Shown here in pieces: positions 1 to 9,204 of a stretch of DNA of 64,000 bases. The stretch spans positions 392,507 to 456,506 of the forward strand of contig NZ_QLUW01000006.1 of the NCBI RefSeq assembly GCF_003268025.1. The letters run 5' to 3'. The translations under genes were made by a program, and so were the position numbers. The notes under the pieces were generated by a model that saw only the letters and a list, made by a program, of their open reading frames with translations, did no database searches and was not told where the DNA came from. The DNA comes from Paenibacillus montanisoli. Its GTDB lineage: Bacteria > Bacillota > Bacilli > Paenibacillales > Paenibacillaceae. The number at the start of each line of letters is the position of its first letter. The first letter of the stretch is position 1.

Positions 1-2166
1 GAGAAAGACGATGTAGCGTCCGCTGAACAGCTGAAAGCCGCGTTCTCGGACAAGCCGGCGGCTCAGCAGCTATCGTCCGCTTATCGGCAGGTTGCGGAGA
101 ACGATCGGCTTATTCTGAAACTCAAGGAAGATACGCTGGCCATCCAAGTTACGAATAAGCAATCGGGCTATGTCTGGTCCTCCGACATCGCCAGCCCGGA
201 GACAAACGAAACATGGCTCAATTTCATCCATTCCGGCCTGTCCATCGATTATTTCGATAAAGAAAACAACAATGCGATCCGCACCGACTTGTCGAGTCAA
301 AAGAACAAGACGATCGACGTTACTCCGATCGAGCAAGGCTTCCAAGCGTCGATCCGGTTCCATGACTTGCGCATCGGCTTGGATTTGACCGTGAAGCTTG
401 AAGGCGATCAGGTCGTCGTCAACATCCCGCAGAAGAGCATTCTGGAAGGCGATCAATTCAAGCTTGGCTCCATTATCGTCTACCCGTTTCTAGGGGCGAC
501 GAAGGGCGGGGATATAAACGGCTATATGTTTATACCCGACGGCTCGGGCGCTTTGATTAAGTTCGCCGACAACAAGGGCAAGTACAAAACGCCGTACGAT
601 GCGAAGATCTACGGCGACAATAAAGGAATCGATATCGAGCGCATCGCCGTCATACCCGAGGACGGGTTTCTGGAAGCTTATCGGGCCCAGTTCCCCGTGT
701 TTGGCCTTGTGCATGGCGAGAAGCAGCATGCTGTGCTCGGCATGGTGGAGAAGGGCAAGTACAATGCGCGCATTCTCAGCTATCCGAATGGCGTAAGCAC
801 GCCTTACAACTGGTCCACGGCGCAGTTTATCGTTCGCGAATCGTACTTGCAGCCGACGAGCCGCACAATGGGCGGAATCGTCGTATTCGAGAAAACGCGC
901 AATCAAGAGGATATGCAGACCCGTTACTCCTTCCTGGAAGGGGAGGATGCAAGCTATATCGGCATGGCGAGAACCTATCGCGGCCGCTTGATCGCTCAAG
1001 GGGCGCTAGGGGCGAAGCCGGCCGCGGCCGGGGAAGCGAATATTCCGCTCCATCTGGATGTGCTTGGCGCAGAGACGGAAGGCGGCTTATTCGCCAATAC
1101 GATTCTGCCGATGACGACGGCGAACCAGCTTTCGTCGATGCTTGATCAGCTGTCCGCAGAAGGGGTGAGCCGTACCTCCGTCGTCTTTAAAGGCTGGAGC
1201 AAGGGCGGCTTGTCGGGCACGAATCCTTCGCCGGTCGACTTAGAACCCGTGCTCGGCAGCGCAAGCGATTTTGCCAAGCTGCAAGAGCAAATCGATAAGA
1301 CCGGCGGCAAGCTGTACTATTATTCCGATTTTACAACGGCTTATGACACGTCCAAGAGGTTCCAGCCTCGCAGCGAGGCCGCGACGAAGATCGATAAAAA
1401 GCTGCTTTCGATGTCGACCGATAAACCGGTTTATCCTTCGAAGTATTACATGTCTGCGAACTATGCGCTAAAGGTTGCCGAAGAAAATGCGAGCGACTAT
1501 AAAGCAAGCGGCATCGAAGCTTTGGCCGTCGACGTTACGCCTTACGAGCTGTTCTCCGAACGGGTGGAAGGTGCCGTTTCCAGCCGCAGCAAGTCGGCGG
1601 CAACCTATCATGCGTTGTTCGACAAACTGAAGCCGCAGCTCTCATCGATGGCGATGTATCGCCCGAACGACTATATGCTTCCGTATGCCGACCAGCTGTT
1701 CGGGGTACCGATGGAATCTTCCCAATATACGTATACGAGCGAGACGGTGCCGTTCGAGCAGATCGTGCTGAAGGGGTACAAAAACTATTACGCCGAGCCG
1801 ATCAATTTCATGGCGAATCCGCAAAAAAAGCTGCTCAAAATGATCGAGACCGCTTCCTATCCGTCGTATTATTTGACAAGCGAGTCGCCATTCCGGTTAA
1901 GGCTGACCAACTCCAGCGACGTCTACGCATCTGAATTCGCCAGCTGGAAAGCGAACATCGTGAGCACCTACAAGATGCTGAACGAAGCGCTCGGACCGGT
2001 GCAATATGCGACGATCGAGGATCGCAGCTTGCTTGCCAAAGGCATCGTGCAGGTCACATACTCGAACGGCAAAGCGATCGTGGTCAACTATAACGACCAA
2101 GCCTATGACGGCAAAGACGTCTCCGTGCCGGCTCTTGGATTTAAGGTAATTGAGGTGAAAGGGTAA
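1..2166 (+). CDS. DUF5696 domain-containing protein, 5' end missing
   Basis: The frame is open from base 1, so the start codon lies upstream; 721 residues are visible. I recognise the C-terminal part as a DUF5696-type protein: it has the GWSKGG segment (about base 1192), a mixed alpha/beta middle, and many aromatic residues suited to carbohydrate contact. The visible part shows no membrane segment, and any signal peptide would be in the missing part. The stop TAA shares one base with the ATG of the first ABC permease, so the genes are translationally coupled. Such proteins often sit beside sugar ABC permeases. The biochemical role is unknown; a glycan-binding or processing partner of the transporter is an inference from context. 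Confidence 0.75.
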   Translation, partial: EKDDVASAEQLKAAFSDKPAAQQLSSAYRQVAENDRLILKLKEDTLAIQVTNKQSGYVWSSDIASPETNETWLNFIHSGLSIDYFDKENNNAIRTDLSSQKNKTIDVTPIEQGFQASIRFHDLRIGLDLTVKLEGDQVVVNIPQKSILEGDQFKLGSIIVYPFLGATKGGDINGYMFIPDGSGALIKFADNKGKYKTPYDAKIYGDNKGIDIERIAVIPEDGFLEAYRAQFPVFGLVHGEKQHAVLGMVEKGKYNARILSYPNGVSTPYNWSTAQFIVRESYLQPTSRTMGGIVVFEKTRNQEDMQTRYSFLEGEDASYIGMARTYRGRLIAQGALGAKPAAAGEANIPLHLDVLGAETEGGLFANTILPMTTANQLSSMLDQLSAEGVSRTSVVFKGWSKGGLSGTNPSPVDLEPVLGSASDFAKLQEQIDKTGGKLYYYSDFTTAYDTSKRFQPRSEAATKIDKKLLSMSTDKPVYPSKYYMSANYALKVAEENASDYKASGIEALAVDVTPYELFSERVEGAVSSRSKSAATYHALFDKLKPQLSSMAMYRPNDYMLPYADQLFGVPMESSQYTYTSETVPFEQIVLKGYKNYYAEPINFMANPQKKLLKMIETASYPSYYLTSESPFRLRLTNSSDVYASEFASWKANIVSTYKMLNEALGPVQYATIEDRSLLAKGIVQVTYSNGKAIVVNYNDQAYDGKDVSVPALGFKVIEVKG

Positions 2167-3026
2167 TGGCGAGTTTCCGATTAACGAACAAACGGCGAAA
2201 GGCGCTCGTCGGCATGGCGTTCATAGCACCATGGATCATCGGGTTCTTTCTGTTCGCGCTGCGTCCGATGATTTATGCCCTTTATTTAAGCTTTCAGAAA
2301 GTAAAGGTGACGCCGCTCGGAATTAAAACCGATTATGTAGGCTGGGACAACTACAAGTACGCGTTCGACACCGACCCTCATTTCGTTGAGATGCTGCTGC
2401 GTTATTTAAGAGATATGGCGATGAACGTGCCGATCATCGTGACGTTCTCGCTCATTATCGCGATGCTGATCAATCAGAAGATTCAATTCCGCGGGACGTT
2501 CCGTACGATTTTCTTCCTGCCGGTCATCATTACGAGCGGTCCCGTCATTAACGAACTGCTCAGCCAGGGCGTGACCACGATTCCGAACATCGAGTCCTAT
2601 GCGATGTTCGAGCTGGTCAAGGAGAGCTTGACTCCGGCGGTTGCCGATCCGATCATGTATTTGTTTAAGCAAATCATCATGGTGCTTTGGTTCTCCGGCG
2701 TGCAAATCCTGATTTTCCTGGCCGGGCTGCAGAAGGTCGATTCTTCGCTGTACGAGGCGGCGAGAATCGACGGCGCTTCGCCGTGGGAGGCATTCTGGAA
2801 GCTGACGCTGCCGATGCTGATGCCGCTCGTCGTCGTCAATTTCGTGTACACCATCGTTTACGTTTCGACGTTTGCGCTGAATGAAATTATCGTGATGATC
2901 AGCAAAAGCATGTTCGATACGCTGACCGGCTTCGGCTATGCGACGGCCATCGCGTGGATTTATTTTGTCATGATCGCGATTGTATTGGCCATTTGGACAG
3001 CGGTGCTGAACTCGAGGAATAGTTAG
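2166..3026 (+). CDS. Sugar ABC transporter permease, MalF/UgpA type
   Basis: A 286-residue integral membrane protein of the binding-protein-dependent sugar uptake family. It has about six hydrophobic segments and the cytoplasmic EAA loop that contacts the ATPase at about residues 196-211 (EAARIDGAS followed by FWKLTLPML). The ATG overlaps the preceding stop by one base. It would form a heterodimeric channel with the permease encoded next. No binding protein or ATPase gene is visible in this operon. The binding protein is probably upstream of the window, and the ATPase is probably a shared MsmX-type protein elsewhere; both are inferences. The substrate cannot be read from the sequence, but the downstream hydrolases suggest oligosaccharides. 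Confidence 0.92.
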   Translation: MASFRLTNKRRKALVGMAFIAPWIIGFFLFALRPMIYALYLSFQKVKVTPLGIKTDYVGWDNYKYAFDTDPHFVEMLLRYLRDMAMNVPIIVTFSLIIAMLINQKIQFRGTFRTIFFLPVIITSGPVINELLSQGVTTIPNIESYAMFELVKESLTPAVADPIMYLFKQIIMVLWFSGVQILIFLAGLQKVDSSLYEAARIDGASPWEAFWKLTLPMLMPLVVVNFVYTIVYVSTFALNEIIVMISKSMFDTLTGFGYATAIAWIYFVMIAIVLAIWTAVLNSRNS

Positions 3027-3039
3027 GAGGGGACAGAGA

Positions 3040-3972
3040 GTGAATCGAAGCATCGGCGCTCTGCTGAGCCGTACCCGCAAGCTGCTGCTCGGTGTCGGCG
3101 AGAATGACGGATTTATTTTTAAGCTGGTTGTCTATTCGCTGCTCATCGGAATCGGGTTCATTTATTTGTACCCGCTCCTGTTTATGTTTGTGAACAGCTT
3201 CATGAGCCTGGACGATCTGGTCAATTCCATGGTCAAGTGGATTCCTTCGGAGCTCTATATCGACAACTATAAGAAGGCGCTCAACGTACTGAAATTCCAG
3301 GAAACGCTGCTTCAGACCATTATGGTGGCAGGCGTCCCTGCCGTTGTACAGATGGTCATGTCTTCGATCATCGGCTATGGCTTCGCGCGATTCGATTTTC
3401 CGCTAAAACGGATGTGGTTTGCGCTCATGCTCGCGACGTTCATCATTCCGCCGCAGGTGACGATGATCCCGACTTATTTGCTGTTTAAGGATTACAACCT
3501 GCTCGGAACGCTGCAGACGTATATTTATCCGGCTCTTTTCGGTCAAGGCCTGAAGGGCGCGCTGTTTATTATGATCTTCTATCAATTTTTCAAAAAGCTG
3601 CCTATCGTGCTGGAAGAAGCGGCTCAAATCGACGGCGCGGGGTATGTGAAAATGTTTTACCGGATTGCCGTTCCTACGGCCGGTCCGGCATTCATTATCG
3701 TGTTTCTGTTCTCGTTCGTGTGGTATTGGAACGAGTCGGGCTTGGCCGCGCTCTACTTCGGCAACCAACTGACCATTTTGCCGCTGGAGCTGCAGCGGTT
3801 CACCGACAGCTATGCGCGGCTTTACCCGGCGGGCACGCCGGGAAGCCAGCTCAATGAAGCGATCAAGATGGCCGGTACGATGCTGACGATCGCGCCGCTG
3901 CTCATCGTGTACTTCGTGCTGCAGCGCTGGTTCGTGGAGGGTGTCGACCGCTCGGGTATTACGGGCGAATAG
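3040..3972 (+). CDS. Sugar ABC transporter permease, MalG/UgpE type
   Basis: A 310-residue partner permease. It starts at GTG 3040, with AGGAGGGG at 3025-3032 as ribosome binding site. It has about six transmembrane segments and the EAA loop at about residues 202-220 (EEAAQIDGAGYVKMFYRI). The gene follows the first permease by 13 bases. Together they form the membrane channel of a carbohydrate importer. A long imperfect palindrome begins directly after the stop and may end or stabilise the transcript. Confidence 0.92.
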   Translation: MNRSIGALLSRTRKLLLGVGENDGFIFKLVVYSLLIGIGFIYLYPLLFMFVNSFMSLDDLVNSMVKWIPSELYIDNYKKALNVLKFQETLLQTIMVAGVPAVVQMVMSSIIGYGFARFDFPLKRMWFALMLATFIIPPQVTMIPTYLLFKDYNLLGTLQTYIYPALFGQGLKGALFIMIFYQFFKKLPIVLEEAAQIDGAGYVKMFYRIAVPTAGPAFIIVFLFSFVWYWNESGLAALYFGNQLTILPLELQRFTDSYARLYPAGTPGSQLNEAIKMAGTMLTIAPLLIVYFVLQRWFVEGVDRSGITGE

Positions 3973-3974
3973 CT

Positions 3975-4140
3975 TTGTGACGGGGAGGGCGCGCTGCGCG
4001 TGCGGGGTCGTTGTTCCGATCGCTGTTGTCCCCGGATTTCTTCGAATTGTATATTCTCTAGTGGTAGAAATCCGGATGACAAAGGCGACCACTTCGTTTC
4101 TCCACAACGACTCCGCCCTGCTTCGCTCGCCCCGTCACAA
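3975..4140. repeat. Long imperfect palindrome, about 166 bp
   Basis: Nested inverted repeats share one centre near 4056. TTGTGACGGGG (3975-3985) pairs with CCCCGTCACAA (4130-4140), TCGTTGT (4008-4014) with ACAACGA (4104-4110), and CCGGATTTCT (4032-4041) with AGAAATCCGG (4066-4075). The element starts two bases after the permease stop. A further short hairpin, GCACCGC/GCGGTGC, lies at 4145-4167. No T-run follows, so it is not a standard terminator. It could be a relic palindromic mobile element or a structured 3' RNA end. No protein-coding potential is evident. Confidence 0.7.
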
Positions 4141-4256
4141 GGGCGCACCGCTTCTCTTTCGCGGTGCTGTTGTAGGGGCAGATGGTGCTCGCTGATTGCT
4201 TTGGCTCGCAACTTGGCCGCTAGTCGCGGATTCTCGCTGGGCGCGTGTTAGATACG

Positions 4257-4460
4257 ACTCTTGCCGAGTTTTCGACAGATTTCTGTCCAATTGTAGTACC
4301 AGGTAACACTTTGGCCGAGATTTCGGCGAATTTTTGTCGAAGAGTGATACCTGGTATCACTTTTGCTGTGATTTTGACGGATTACCGCTAAAGAGTAGTA
4401 CCGGATACCGCTCTTACCGAGATTTCGTAGGATGACAGCTAATGCGAGGCAACAGTTACT
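4257..4460. repeat. Tandem repeat, 51-bp period, four degenerate copies
   Basis: Copies begin at 4257, 4308, 4359 and 4410, exactly 51 bases apart, each opening with a variant of ACTCTTGCCGAG. The first three copies end with a small palindrome. The clearest is GTGATACC-T-GGTATCAC at 4344-4360; weaker ones are centred at 4301 and 4403. The fourth copy has lost the palindrome. The unit length is a multiple of three, but the frames hold stops, so this is intergenic DNA rather than a coding repeat. Confidence 0.8.
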
Positions 4461-4524
4461 TTTCTGAAACTAAATTAGTTGGTTTTCCGTCAGTTTTGGT
4501 GACTGGCGGCATCGCTTGAACTTT

Positions 4525-4704
4525 AACGAACTCAATCGTGCTTATTTGGCAGAATGCGGCCATTTGGGGAGCTAACGAACCCCAGCAGCGTTATTGTGGG
4601 TCAAATTGCACGAAACCGCCTCCAACCGACGAAATAAGGTCACCGGAGTTCGTTAGATCAACGGAATCGCAATTTTCGAGTAAATAAGCACGATTAGGTT
4701 CGTT
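4525..4704. repeat. 180-bp element with 23-bp inverted ends
   Basis: The left end 4525-4547 and right end 4682-4704 are inverted copies matching at 21 of 23 bases (core AATCGTGCTTATTT). An inner pair, CTAACGAAC at 4572-4580 and GTTCGTTAG at 4648-4656, is also inverted. The size and terminal inverted repeats resemble a miniature inverted-repeat element. No target duplication is obvious and no ORF is convincing. With the two repeats before it, this fills the 814-bp gap between 3972 and 4787. Confidence 0.65.
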
Positions 4705-4786
4705 AGCTCGCGCAGCCTCGCTGCCAGCCCTAATAAAGATGTGAAGTTCAAGTGTACAATTCAATGACGATGGAGGAATCGCATAG

Positions 4787-5578
4787 ATGACGCAGAACAA
4801 TTTCAATGTATCGGACAATGGATGGAAACTCGTATGGAACGAAGAGTTTGACGGGCCGGAAATCGACTTGACCCGCTGGGATTACGATATCGACGGCCAC
4901 GGCTGGGGCAATAACGAGCTGCAGTACTACACGAGAGAGCCGAGAAACGCCTATATCGAGGATTCCAAACTGATCATCAAAGCGATCAAGGAAGAATACG
5001 AGGGAAGTCCGTACACATCGGCAAAGCTGGTTACGCGCAATAAGGTGGACTGGCTGTACGGACGGTTCGAAATTCGCGCGAAGCTGCCTTATGGACAAGG
5101 CATTTGGCCGGCGTTCTGGATGATGTCGACGGACCTGCAGGTGCACGGCGATTGGCCGAGCGCGGGCGAGATCGACCTTATGGAAATGTGCGGCCATGAG
5201 CCGAACAAGGTGCACGGTACGCTCCATATGGGCAACCCGCATTATTACAAAGGCGACTGCTACGTGCTGGAAAACGGCATTTTCGCCGATGGCTTCCACA
5301 CGTTCACGGTGGATTGGACCCCTACGCAAATTCGCTGGTACATAGACGGCGAGCTCTATTACAAGAGCAGCGAATGGTACACGCGCGAATCGGAGACCGC
5401 GGAGAAAGAGCCGTTCCCTGCTCCGTTCAACAAGCCGTTCTACTTGATGCTGAACCTTGCTGTTGGCGGCAACTGGCCCGGCTATCCGGACGAAACGACC
5501 GTATTCCCGCAAACGCTGGAAGTTGACTATATTCGAATTTATCAACCGGAAGACGGCGTCTACGGACCGGCCATCTAG
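4787..5578 (+). CDS. Glycoside hydrolase family 16, laminarinase-like
   Basis: A 263-residue beta-jelly-roll hydrolase, essentially only the GH16 domain. The family signature is E128-I-D130-L-M-E133, where E128 is the nucleophile and E133 the acid/base of the retaining mechanism. The surrounding WPAFWMM and NEEFDG segments are typical of beta-1,3-glucanases, so laminarin or mixed-linkage glucan oligomers are the likely substrates. There is no signal peptide: the N-terminus is polar. The enzyme should therefore act in the cytoplasm on imported oligosaccharides, which is unusual for this largely secreted family. The ribosome binding site is GGAGG near 4771-4775. A GH2 gene follows 21 bases downstream. 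Confidence 0.9.
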   Translation: MTQNNFNVSDNGWKLVWNEEFDGPEIDLTRWDYDIDGHGWGNNELQYYTREPRNAYIEDSKLIIKAIKEEYEGSPYTSAKLVTRNKVDWLYGRFEIRAKLPYGQGIWPAFWMMSTDLQVHGDWPSAGEIDLMEMCGHEPNKVHGTLHMGNPHYYKGDCYVLENGIFADGFHTFTVDWTPTQIRWYIDGELYYKSSEWYTRESETAEKEPFPAPFNKPFYLMLNLAVGGNWPGYPDETTVFPQTLEVDYIRIYQPEDGVYGPAI

Positions 5579-5599
5579 AAGCGGGGAGGACACGACAAC

Positions 5600-7591
5600 A
5601 TGATCGAGCAAATCCGACCATATACCGGTATTCGCGCGACGCTATCGCTGCAGCAGACCGAAGAAGGCATCCACATTCCGTTCCAGAACGGCATCCCGGT
5701 TCCGTCTTTTGACCCGCAAGAACGGCTAAAGCTGGATCTGGGCGGCATCTGGCGCAAACAGCGCTTCGACGCTGACCACGACTTCTCCATGGCCGCGCGG
5801 GACGAACGCTGGTTCGTGCAAGCTGCCGAGGAAGCGGGCGGACGCACGGAAATCAATTACGACGATTCCGCTTGGCAGACCATCCAACTGCCGCGTCCGG
5901 AGAATGAGCTGAAAGGCGTTCCAGAGGCAAACTCCAGCGAGACCTACGAGAACGGCGTCTATTACCGCCGCACGTTTGAGCTCGGCCGCGAATGGACGGG
6001 CAAAACGATCACTTTGCATGCGCTGGCCATCAGCTATGTCGCCGATGTGTGGCTGAACGGCGTTTGGATCGGCTACCATGAGGGCGGATATACGCCTTTT
6101 GCGTTGGATTTGTCCGCGTTTGCCCGGTACGGGGGCATGAATACCCTGGTCATCCGCGTCGATAATCCGCCGTGGGGCAGCCGCGACGATATTATTCCGG
6201 CTACGGCGGGAACGGACTTTTTCAACTATACCGGCATCATTCACGACCTTTATTTGACCGGCAGCGCCCCTTGCCACATCGCAAGGGTGGACGTTGTGCC
6301 TCTAAATGCGGAAGGGGATGTACGATTTACCGCAGTCGTGGAAAACCGCTCCGCTTTGCCGGTCGAGGTCAGCCTGCAAGGTGCGCTCTTCGAGGCCGAC
6401 CAAGCATCGGAGGCGTTCCTTAACTCGCCGTATGCCTCGCAGATCAAAGGAGCTTCCGCTGCATGGGAGGGCGAGCTGGCTGCGTCTGTGAAGCTGAAGG
6501 CTAATGAAACGAAGGCCGTCGAGTTCCGTGTCAAGGTGAAGGACGTGAAACTGTGGGCGTTCTGGCAGCCGAACCTGTACGTGGCGGAATTTACGCTGAG
6601 CGGCGTTCAAGGCACATCAACGGACCGTTTCCATTCTCAGTTCGGGATTCGCACCGTGGGTACGGAAGGCGCGGACATCCTGCTGAACGGCCGTCCGGTC
6701 TTCCTGGCCGGCATCGCAAGGCACGAGGAGTGGCCGGACACCGGCCGTTCCGCGACGTGGGACCGCATCCGCGCGGATTTGCAGCAAATGCGCGATGAGA
6801 TGCATGTGAATTATGTCCGCACGGCGCACTATCCGAATCATGTGTATACGGGGATGCTCCTTGACCGGCTGGGCCTTGTGACCGCGAGCGAAATCCCGCT
6901 CTGGCAGTTTACCCGGTCGCATTTCGAGGTGCAGGAGGAGAAGCGGCTAAGCGACCAGATGTGGCGGGAAATGGTGTTCTCCCAGTACAACCGCCCGTCG
7001 GTGATCATGTGGAGCACGCAGAACGAGTCGATCGAGGTGGAGCTCCGCACGGTTTACAATAAACGGCTCGTCCATGATCTGAAGACACGCTATCCGGACG
7101 GACGGCTGACGACGCAAAGCGCGGCGGCGGATCAGCCGGGCGCGCATGACCCTTCGATGGAGCCGCTCGACGTGGCGAGCTGGACGATGTACTTCGGTAT
7201 TTTCCATGGCGGCACGTACTATGAAGGCACGAAACAATTTCTGGCGGACGCCCGCCGGCTGTGGCCGGACAAACCGATCGTCAATACCGAGTACGGTCAC
7301 TGGTCGGGCGAGAAGAACGTGGTGTCGGATACGCAGATCGAGACGTACAAAGAAACGATTAGAGCGCTTATGGAGCACGCCGTAATCCGGCCTGACGGTA
7401 CGCGCAATGAAGACGGCTTTGTGGCGGGGATCGACTATTGGATCATGTATGACTGGTACGTGAACCACAACAATTGGATCGACACGTTCGGCATTTATGA
7501 AATGGACCGCAAGACGATCAAGCCGGTCGGCGAGCTGGTTAAGCAGGATTACAAATCATTCACGGAGCATGAAGGCGGCTTCGTCAAATAA
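5600..7591 (+). CDS. Glycoside hydrolase family 2, beta-galactosidase/glucuronidase type
   Basis: A 663-residue cytoplasmic exo-glycosidase with the GH2 order: sugar-binding jelly roll (about 60-200), immunoglobulin-like domain (about 205-350), and TIM barrel (about 355-650). The acid/base is E476 in the STQNES motif, and E564 in VNTEYGHW is the likely nucleophile. No signal peptide is seen. GAGGA at 5585-5589 is the ribosome binding site for ATG 5600. The gene lies in one operon with GH16 and two GH123-like genes. Family members remove galactose, glucuronate or mannose from non-reducing ends; which one applies here cannot be told from the sequence. Confidence 0.88.
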   Translation: MIEQIRPYTGIRATLSLQQTEEGIHIPFQNGIPVPSFDPQERLKLDLGGIWRKQRFDADHDFSMAARDERWFVQAAEEAGGRTEINYDDSAWQTIQLPRPENELKGVPEANSSETYENGVYYRRTFELGREWTGKTITLHALAISYVADVWLNGVWIGYHEGGYTPFALDLSAFARYGGMNTLVIRVDNPPWGSRDDIIPATAGTDFFNYTGIIHDLYLTGSAPCHIARVDVVPLNAEGDVRFTAVVENRSALPVEVSLQGALFEADQASEAFLNSPYASQIKGASAAWEGELAASVKLKANETKAVEFRVKVKDVKLWAFWQPNLYVAEFTLSGVQGTSTDRFHSQFGIRTVGTEGADILLNGRPVFLAGIARHEEWPDTGRSATWDRIRADLQQMRDEMHVNYVRTAHYPNHVYTGMLLDRLGLVTASEIPLWQFTRSHFEVQEEKRLSDQMWREMVFSQYNRPSVIMWSTQNESIEVELRTVYNKRLVHDLKTRYPDGRLTTQSAAADQPGAHDPSMEPLDVASWTMYFGIFHGGTYYEGTKQFLADARRLWPDKPIVNTEYGHWSGEKNVVSDTQIETYKETIRALMEHAVIRPDGTRNEDGFVAGIDYWIMYDWYVNHNNWIDTFGIYEMDRKTIKPVGELVKQDYKSFTEHEGGFVK

Positions 7592-7617
7592 GAACAGAAT
7601 GCAGGGGGTTCGCGAGC

Positions 7618-9201
7618 ATGGACTATCAAGTATTTTCGATGAACGAATGGATTTATCCGGACAGCGTCGTTTCAGGCAGAGAGGGCAAGGAAATTCGGCT
7701 GTCTTCCGCAAGAGGCAGCTATGCGGCATGTCAATTGCTGTTCAACACGCCGGTTGAGGCTCCGATTCATTGCGAGTTTATTGAAGCGGATGGCAGCGGC
7801 TTCGCTCTGCAGCCTGAAGTTTATCGCTTAATTGATATTTTCGTTGAAAAAAATACAGGTCCGGTCAACCACTGCGTCGCCGAAGGCGAGTCAGCCGAGG
7901 GATACACGACGAGACCGGCGCCTTTCCGTGTCTATGAAGCGATGCGGCCGCTTGCCCCGGATGTGATCACCCGCGCCGCTACTGAAGCGCTCTACGTTTG
8001 CTGGAGGATTGCTGAAGATGCCAAGCCGGGCCGCTATTCCGGCGTCCTGGCCGTTACCATCGGCGAACAAAGCTGCCGCATCCCGGTTAAGCTGGAGCTG
8101 TTCTCCGCAGTTGTGCCTGCTAAAGAAACGCTCGCGATCACAAACTGGTTCAGCCTGCCGAACATGGCGAAGCGCTATGGCGTCGAGCTTTGGTCCGAAG
8201 GACATTGGGAGATGATCGAGAAATACGGCAAGCTGATGCGCCGCGCGCGGCAAACCCATTTCTGGGTGCCGATGGACGCCATTCAAATCAGCCTGGCGGG
8301 CGAAGACCGGTATGAATTTAATTTTGAGCGCGCGGAGCGTCTGATCCGGCTGTACTTCAGCCTGGGCTTCACCCATATCGAAGGCGGACTCGTTGCCGGA
8401 CGTAAAGACTTCTGGGGCTCGGAGTTCTTCATTTGGAACACTTGGAACGGCGGCGACGCGCTGAAGGCGATTTCGACCGAGGGCTACGCGTATCTCTCGC
8501 AGTTTCTGCCTGCGTGGCGGAGCTTCCTGGAGCAGAACGGCTGGCTGGACGTGCTCGTGCAGCACGTAGCCGACGAGCCGATCGGAGAAAGCGTAGAGGA
8601 GTACCGCATTCTCTCCGGCATCGTGCGCAAGTTCATGCCCGGCATTCCGCTGCTTGAAGCGGTCGAAACCCATGACCTGTCGGGCGCGGTCGATATTCTC
8701 GTTCCAAAGAACGTGTACTATCTGGAGCACCAGGAGAAGTTCGAAAAGCTGCGTTCGCTTGGCGATAAGCTCTGGTTCTACACATGCTGCTTCCCGGGCG
8801 GCAAATCGATGAACCGGTTATGGGACATGCCTTTGCTGCGGACGAGGTATTTGCACTGGGGCAACTATAAGTACGATCTGGAAGGCTTCCTGCACTGGGG
8901 TCTCAACCACTGCGACGACGACAAAGATCCGTACGAGCAGACCGATCTCTTCTTCCCGCCAGGGGATACGCATATCACGTTCCCGGGTCCGAACGGCCCG
9001 CTTGGCAGCGTACGGCTGGAAGCGATGCGCGCCGGCATCGAAGATTACGAGCTTCTGAAGCAGCTGGCCGCGAAAGATAAGGCGCTGGCAGACGAACTGA
9101 CGGACAGCTGTTTGATGAGCTTTAATGAAGCAAACGAGGATCCGGCGCACTTCGGGCAGGTTCATCGCAAGCTTCTCGCGGCGCTTTCGGAGGAGGTATA
9201 A
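7618..9201 (+). CDS. DUF4091 / GH123-like putative glycosidase (first copy)
   Basis: A 527-residue protein with an N-terminal beta-rich part and a C-terminal TIM-barrel-like domain ending in the DUF4091 segment (IEDYELLKQLA, about residue 480). HVADEP at residues 317-322 places D319-E320 where GH123-type enzymes have their catalytic Asp-Glu pair, which acts by substrate-assisted cleavage of N-acetylhexosaminides. Activity on N-acetylgalactosamine linkages is possible but unproven, since many DUF4091 proteins are uncharacterised. There is no signal peptide. The start ATG 7618 follows GGGGG at 7603-7607. The next gene begins 3 bases after its stop and encodes a paralogue. Confidence 0.8.
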   Translation: MDYQVFSMNEWIYPDSVVSGREGKEIRLSSARGSYAACQLLFNTPVEAPIHCEFIEADGSGFALQPEVYRLIDIFVEKNTGPVNHCVAEGESAEGYTTRPAPFRVYEAMRPLAPDVITRAATEALYVCWRIAEDAKPGRYSGVLAVTIGEQSCRIPVKLELFSAVVPAKETLAITNWFSLPNMAKRYGVELWSEGHWEMIEKYGKLMRRARQTHFWVPMDAIQISLAGEDRYEFNFERAERLIRLYFSLGFTHIEGGLVAGRKDFWGSEFFIWNTWNGGDALKAISTEGYAYLSQFLPAWRSFLEQNGWLDVLVQHVADEPIGESVEEYRILSGIVRKFMPGIPLLEAVETHDLSGAVDILVPKNVYYLEHQEKFEKLRSLGDKLWFYTCCFPGGKSMNRLWDMPLLRTRYLHWGNYKYDLEGFLHWGLNHCDDDKDPYEQTDLFFPPGDTHITFPGPNGPLGSVRLEAMRAGIEDYELLKQLAAKDKALADELTDSCLMSFNEANEDPAHFGQVHRKLLAALSEEV

Positions 9202-9204
9202 ACC

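Noticed and set aside
3975..4704. CRISPR array
   Set aside because: The 51-bp tandem units are contiguous and degenerate with no unique spacers, and no cas gene is present.
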